A program made the translations under genes and the position numbers. Below the pieces are notes generated by a model. It ran no database searches and was not told the origin of the DNA. It worked only from the letters and a program-made list of their open reading frames with translations. Source: a bacterium (lineage in GTDB: Bacteria > Cyanobacteriota > Vampirovibrionia > Obscuribacterales > Obscuribacteraceae). From it: a DNA stretch of 64,000 nt. The DNA lies in NCBI GenBank assembly GCA_018062085.1, contig JAGOSY010000002.1, positions 186,001-250,000 on the forward strand. Direction: 5' to 3'. Position 1 is the stretch's first letter, and each line of letters starts with the position of its first letter. Below are positions 61,034 to 64,000 of the stretch, piece by piece.

Positions 61034-62368
61034 ATGAAACGATTTTTTGTAGCAGCTCTATTAGTCGCTGCATCGCTTAGTTTGCCTTGTCAGGCACAGC
61101 AGTCTATGTTCGGTGTCAACCTTCTCGAGAATGGCGGTGCTGAGGCTGGTATTGGTTCACCACAGTGCGACACGGTGAGAACTCCAGGCTGGACCACCGT
61201 TGGTGAATTTACAGTGGGCACCTACGGTGGGCGCAGTGATGTGCTGTCAAGCAACTCTGCAGGACCTCCCCTTTTCGGTGCGAACTCGAGAGGAAAGAAT
61301 TTCTTCTGCGGCGGCAACGGCCAGTCTTCTCAGGCAACACAAACAATTGATGTCTCTTCACAGGCTAGCAAGATTGATGTTGGTAACGTCAAGTTTGAAC
61401 TTTCTGGTTGGTTAGGCGGCGATGGCACAAGCGATGACAGTGCTACTCTGGTAGTCATGTTCAATGGTCAAAACCCACTGACAGGACCGATTGGTACAGT
61501 TAAGTTAGGGCCAGTCAAAGCAGTTGATCGCTCTGGTATATTGAGCCTCGTCTTCAAGCAACAGCAAGGCATCATTCCGGCGGGCACTCGATCTATTTCA
61601 ATAGGTCTGGATATGCAGCGAATGGATGGCAAGTTGAACGACGCCTATGCTGACAATATTAGCTTCATCATGGAGCCACCGACCTCCCAGACTAGTAGTA
61701 CGAATACAATTTCTAGTGGTGTTTCTACTAATGTTGCCACCACGGGCAGTGCTAGTGCTAATGCTGGTGGTGGTTTAGGTAGTGGTACTGTGACCACTGT
61801 CAACAGTGGCTTGAGTAGCACCTCTAGTGCAAATAGAGGCTCTAACAGTAGCTCCAATAACAACCCAAGCAGTTTCGCCTCTGGCCTGGGTCAATTTCTT
61901 GGTAGCTTCTCTGCTGCACTAGCTAATGGTGGTGCTTCGAATTTCAATAGCGGTTCTAATAACCTCAATACCAGTGTTCGCAATAACTCGGCGCTCTCTG
62001 CAATCGTCCACGAGAGAGGAAAGACGGTGGTTACGCTGGATAGCGACAAAATGTTCGAGCAAGGCAAGTGGGCCCTGCGACCTGGCACTGACCAGGTACT
62101 CGAACAGCTTCGCACAACAGAATTTGCCAATCACCAGACACGCCCCATTTTCTTCGAAGGGCACACTGACGAGGTGGCCGATAATATGGACTGTCTAGCG
62201 CTATCTATGATGAGATCGCTGGCGATTGTCGATTGGATGGCCAAGCACGGAGTGAATTCTACTCAGTTTGAAGTGCGGGGTTGTGGCAAGACTCTACCAA
62301 AGATGATGAACCTTAATGGTATAAATCGCTCACAGAACCGCAGAGTAGAGATTGTTCTTCTAGAGTAG
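61034..62368 (+). CDS. OmpA-family protein with beta-sandwich N-terminal domain
   Basis: ATG 61034 follows GAGG at a spacing of seven. The 444-residue protein has a signal peptide (residues 1-21). Residues about 25-215 form a beta-rich domain (NLLENGGAEAGI, PGWTTVGEFTVGTYGG, FELSGWLGGDGTSDDSATLVVMFNG), like carbohydrate-binding or DUF642-type folds. A Ser/Asn/Gly-rich linker of about 100 residues follows. The C-terminal OmpA domain (about 330-444) has GKWALRPGTDQVLEQL, FFEGHTDEVADN and NRRVEIVLLE, which bind peptidoglycan. It probably anchors a surface protein to the wall. Confidence 0.88.
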   Translation: MKRFFVAALLVAASLSLPCQAQQSMFGVNLLENGGAEAGIGSPQCDTVRTPGWTTVGEFTVGTYGGRSDVLSSNSAGPPLFGANSRGKNFFCGGNGQSSQATQTIDVSSQASKIDVGNVKFELSGWLGGDGTSDDSATLVVMFNGQNPLTGPIGTVKLGPVKAVDRSGILSLVFKQQQGIIPAGTRSISIGLDMQRMDGKLNDAYADNISFIMEPPTSQTSSTNTISSGVSTNVATTGSASANAGGGLGSGTVTTVNSGLSSTSSANRGSNSSSNNNPSSFASGLGQFLGSFSAALANGGASNFNSGSNNLNTSVRNNSALSAIVHERGKTVVTLDSDKMFEQGKWALRPGTDQVLEQLRTTEFANHQTRPIFFEGHTDEVADNMDCLALSMMRSLAIVDWMAKHGVNSTQFEVRGCGKTLPKMMNLNGINRSQNRRVEIVLLE

Positions 62369-62470
62369 TGACATAGCCTTCGCACTGCTGGGCATAGTTT
62401 GGCTCTCAAATGATGAGTTTGAGCGCCTGCACCAAGTTTGTTTGAGAAGCTGTAAGGTAATAGAATAGAG

Positions 62471-62494
62471 AAGAGCCTGAAACCAGGCTCTTTC
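62471..62494 (+). terminator. Rho-independent terminator-like hairpin
   Basis: AAGAGCCTG at 62471-62479 pairs with CAGGCTCTT at 62484-62492 around a four-base loop, followed by a short T run. It follows the OmpA-like gene stop by about 100 bases. Confidence 0.6.
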
Positions 62495-62517
62495 AAATCT
62501 GGAATCTACGGAGCTAA

Positions 62518-62772
62518 ATGGGAAAGCAGAGAACTAGCAGGCCGCAAGCATTTAAGGCGACTGCCGCCGCCAGTAGTGAGATGAAAGCGCACGTTGGCGA
62601 GAGCAATACGAGAAATGCTGATGCGGGCAAAGTTGGCGATTCTGAAACTCACTTTGCCGATGGTGAGCTTGCCGAATTGCTAGATAATTATTTGAGCAAC
62701 AGTGCAGGCGTGAAGACCAGTCGGCTTATTTGTATTAGCGGATACCCAAGTCTTAAGCTAACTAATAGTTAG
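62518..62772 (+). CDS. Small hydrophilic hypothetical protein
   Basis: The 84-residue frame starts at ATG 62518 with GGAG four to five bases upstream. The product is charged and rich in Ala, Ser and Glu (KATAAASSEMKAHVGESNTRNADAGK), with a possible short helix FADGELAELLDNYLS. It has no signal peptide or known domain. The SD supports translation, but the protein is not recognised. Confidence 0.45.
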   Translation: MGKQRTSRPQAFKATAAASSEMKAHVGESNTRNADAGKVGDSETHFADGELAELLDNYLSNSAGVKTSRLICISGYPSLKLTNS

Positions 62773-62815
62773 TACGCAAGGGCTGGAAGACTTCGTCATT
62801 CCTATTAAGGCACAC

Positions 62816-63088
62816 CTAATACCCCGGCTCTTTCTTTGTAAATGCGCCCATGCGTTCATTTAGATAGAGAAAGGCAGCATAGACTTCGTCATATTCTTGA
62901 CCAGTGAGATTGTTCAAAGCCTGCATATATAGGTCGTAGGCCGGCTCGAATTTTCTTTGTACTTCGTAGGCTTTGCCCAGTTGAGTGATGAGCGAACCTT
63001 CTTCAGCCTTGCTGCCACCACCGGCACGCCATTCTTTTAGCGCACGTTCAAAGAACTGCTCGGCGTAGGCATAGTTGCCGCCCGCCAT
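62816..63088 (-). CDS. TPR-repeat protein with uncertain 5' end
   Basis: The 90-residue frame from ATG 63088 holds a TPR unit (NYAYAEQFFERALKEWRAGG) and a second one (AYEVQRKFEPAYDLYMQALNNL). The frame remains open for about 30 more codons upstream (QNPRLAALRKTIASLTAQGNQQ), which look like the proper first helix of the domain, to a TGA. Within that stretch the only SD-supported start would be a CTG. A different frame (ATG 63195, MANSEISEPRVSI) could supply the start if one frameshift occurred. The real gene is likely longer at its 5' end. Confidence 0.5.
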   Translation of the reverse strand: MAGGNYAYAEQFFERALKEWRAGGGSKAEEGSLITQLGKAYEVQRKFEPAYDLYMQALNNLTGQEYDEVYAAFLYLNERMGAFTKKEPGY

Positions 63089-63244
63089 TTGCTGATTGCC
63101 TTGGGCTGTCAGAGAGGCGATGGTTTTTCGCAGTGCGGCTAGTCTTGGATTTTGCAGATTGATACCCTTGGTTCTGAGATTTCAGAATTTGCCATTAATA
63201 TCGATTTTATACCCGCAAAAGACTACAGCCGCAATTTTCGCTGG

Positions 63245-64000
63245 TTATTGGGGAGGTTGCCCCTGCTGTGGCATTCCTTCAGGCGGCATGCCCTGTGGCG
63301 GAAAATCTTGTTGAGGCATACCTTGTTGGGGCATGCCTTGTGGTTGATTGGGATTTCCCATAGGACCACCCTGATCGCCCTGACCATTGATGCCGCGCCG
63401 ACCGAAGCCGCGCCCTTGACCGCCCATGAATCCTTGACCCTGGCCACCCCGGAATCGTCCGCCTTGACCACCGCCCATGAATCCTTGACCTTGGCCACCT
63501 TGGCCCTGACCACCCATGGATTGTCCACCCTGTCCTTGTCCGCTGGGGCCTCCACCCTGTCCGCCTTGGGCTTGTCTGGCTTCTCGGCGCTGTTCCATGA
63601 ATTGACGCATTTGTGATTTTTCGGCGTCACTTAATTGACCATCATGGTCAGCATCAAAGCGCTCTTTCATTTTTTGCATGAACTGTTCGCGACCCTGTCC
63701 GCCTTGTCCACCGCCCATGCCCTGACCGCCGCCAGGTCCTTGTCCAACGGGCCCTCCACCTTGTCCGCCTCCTTGGCCTTGACCGCCCATGCGCTGGCCC
63801 ATGCGCTCACGGAAGCGACCGCCGAATTGCCCTTGGCCCTGACCTTGACCTTGTCCACCCATGAACTGCCCTTGACCCTGACCAGGCGGCATTCCTTGCT
63901 GGCCGGGACCGTCTTGGCCATACCCGCCTGGCGGCTGGAATTGGCCAACATTTGGAGTTACATCCTGGGCGCAGGCTGGCAACTCTAAGGGTCCGATGCC
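63245..64000 (-). CDS. Exported EF-hand protein rich in Gly and Gln, N-terminus cut by window edge
   Basis: The frame is open to the right edge; the first visible residues (PLELPACAQD) look like the end of a signal peptide. The protein is dominated by G-Q-G-Q and G-G-Q-G runs, with M-P-P and R-F-R segments. One EF-hand-like loop is visible in MKERFDADHDGQLSDAEKSQM (D-A-D-H-D-G-Q-L-S-D-A-E). The tail (PQGMPQQGMPQQDFPPQGMP) repeats a Met/Pro/Gln unit. It is probably a secreted calcium-binding matrix protein. The TTG at 63982 is not a likely start because the frame continues upstream. Confidence 0.6.
   Translation of the reverse strand, partial: GIGPLELPACAQDVTPNVGQFQPPGGYGQDGPGQQGMPPGQGQGQFMGGQGQGQGQGQFGGRFRERMGQRMGGQGQGGGQGGGPVGQGPGGGQGMGGGQGGQGREQFMQKMKERFDADHDGQLSDAEKSQMRQFMEQRREARQAQGGQGGGPSGQGQGGQSMGGQGQGGQGQGFMGGGQGGRFRGGQGQGFMGGQGRGFGRRGINGQGDQGGPMGNPNQPQGMPQQGMPQQDFPPQGMPPEGMPQQGQPPQ

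Noticed and set aside
63223-63988. Long open frames in several phases over the Gly/Gln-rich gene at the right edge
   Set aside because: Low-complexity glycine/glutamine coding opens other frames by chance; only the frame with EF-hand and signal-like end is supported.

Overview
The window looks like chromosomal DNA of a non-photosynthetic cyanobacterial relative, probably the Obscuribacterales/Vampirovibrionia (Melainabacteria) group. This is inferred from gene style, not from a marker gene. The clues are many exported TPR proteins, a Ser/Thr kinase with an N-terminal zinc-ribbon-like segment and C-terminal TPRs, frequent TTG and GTG starts behind good Shine-Dalgarno (SD) sites, a Rieske-like Tat protein, and many lineage-style hydrophilic proteins of unknown role. 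No rRNA, convincing tRNA, insertion sequence, prophage or CRISPR array was seen.

Layout. 1-9.6 kb: a trehalase-like glycosidase cut by the window edge, an exported TPR protein, two small unknown proteins, a CDF metal exporter, an EF-hand protein, a TPR/VOC protein, truncated haemoglobin, an ankyrin-tailed glutaminase and the ABC-F protein YbiT. 9.8-13.3 kb: a divergent RelA/SpoT-like protein and two exported proteins. 13.3-20.6 kb: a minus-strand carbohydrate block with a GH15-like protein, a beta-amylase carrying a long unknown N-terminal half, a SLC45/GPH-like sugar transporter and an SMP-30 lactonase-like protein. It can be read as alpha-glucan to maltose to import or sugar-acid metabolism. 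20.7-32.4 kb: bestrophin, Ser/Thr kinase, DUF2252, RNB exonuclease, an aquaporin-carbonic anhydrase pair, an EVE protein, an exported TPR protein, and an MFS transporter overlapping a DapB-like reductase.

32.4-38.6 kb is the most unusual part. A histidine kinase/OmpR-type regulator pair lies between four minus-strand genes for hydrophilic proteins. Each of the four is preceded by the same ungapped element: TAAT, then a 7-4-7 direct repeat with an 11-bp period, then a -10-like hexamer. The layout resembles a Pho-box-type activator promoter, and I propose a small local regulon driven by this two-component system.

38.6-46.9 kb: small membrane and secreted proteins, a SAF-domain lipoprotein, a secreted caspase-like protease, gluconokinase, glycogen branching enzyme, a thioesterase and a matrixin-like metalloprotease. 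47-52 kb is more accessory in character, with a DUF1016/YhcG nuclease, a PDZ protein, an AbrB-like/RelE-like toxin-antitoxin pair and an ABM-like membrane protein. 52-64 kb: a Rieske-like protein without its histidine ligands, a DUF4239 membrane protein, a secreted class-3 lipase, an exported repeat protein paired with an amidoligase, an exported alpha/beta hydrolase with peptide repeats, an OmpA-like protein, a TPR protein with an unclear start, and an EF-hand Gly/Gln-rich protein cut by the right edge.
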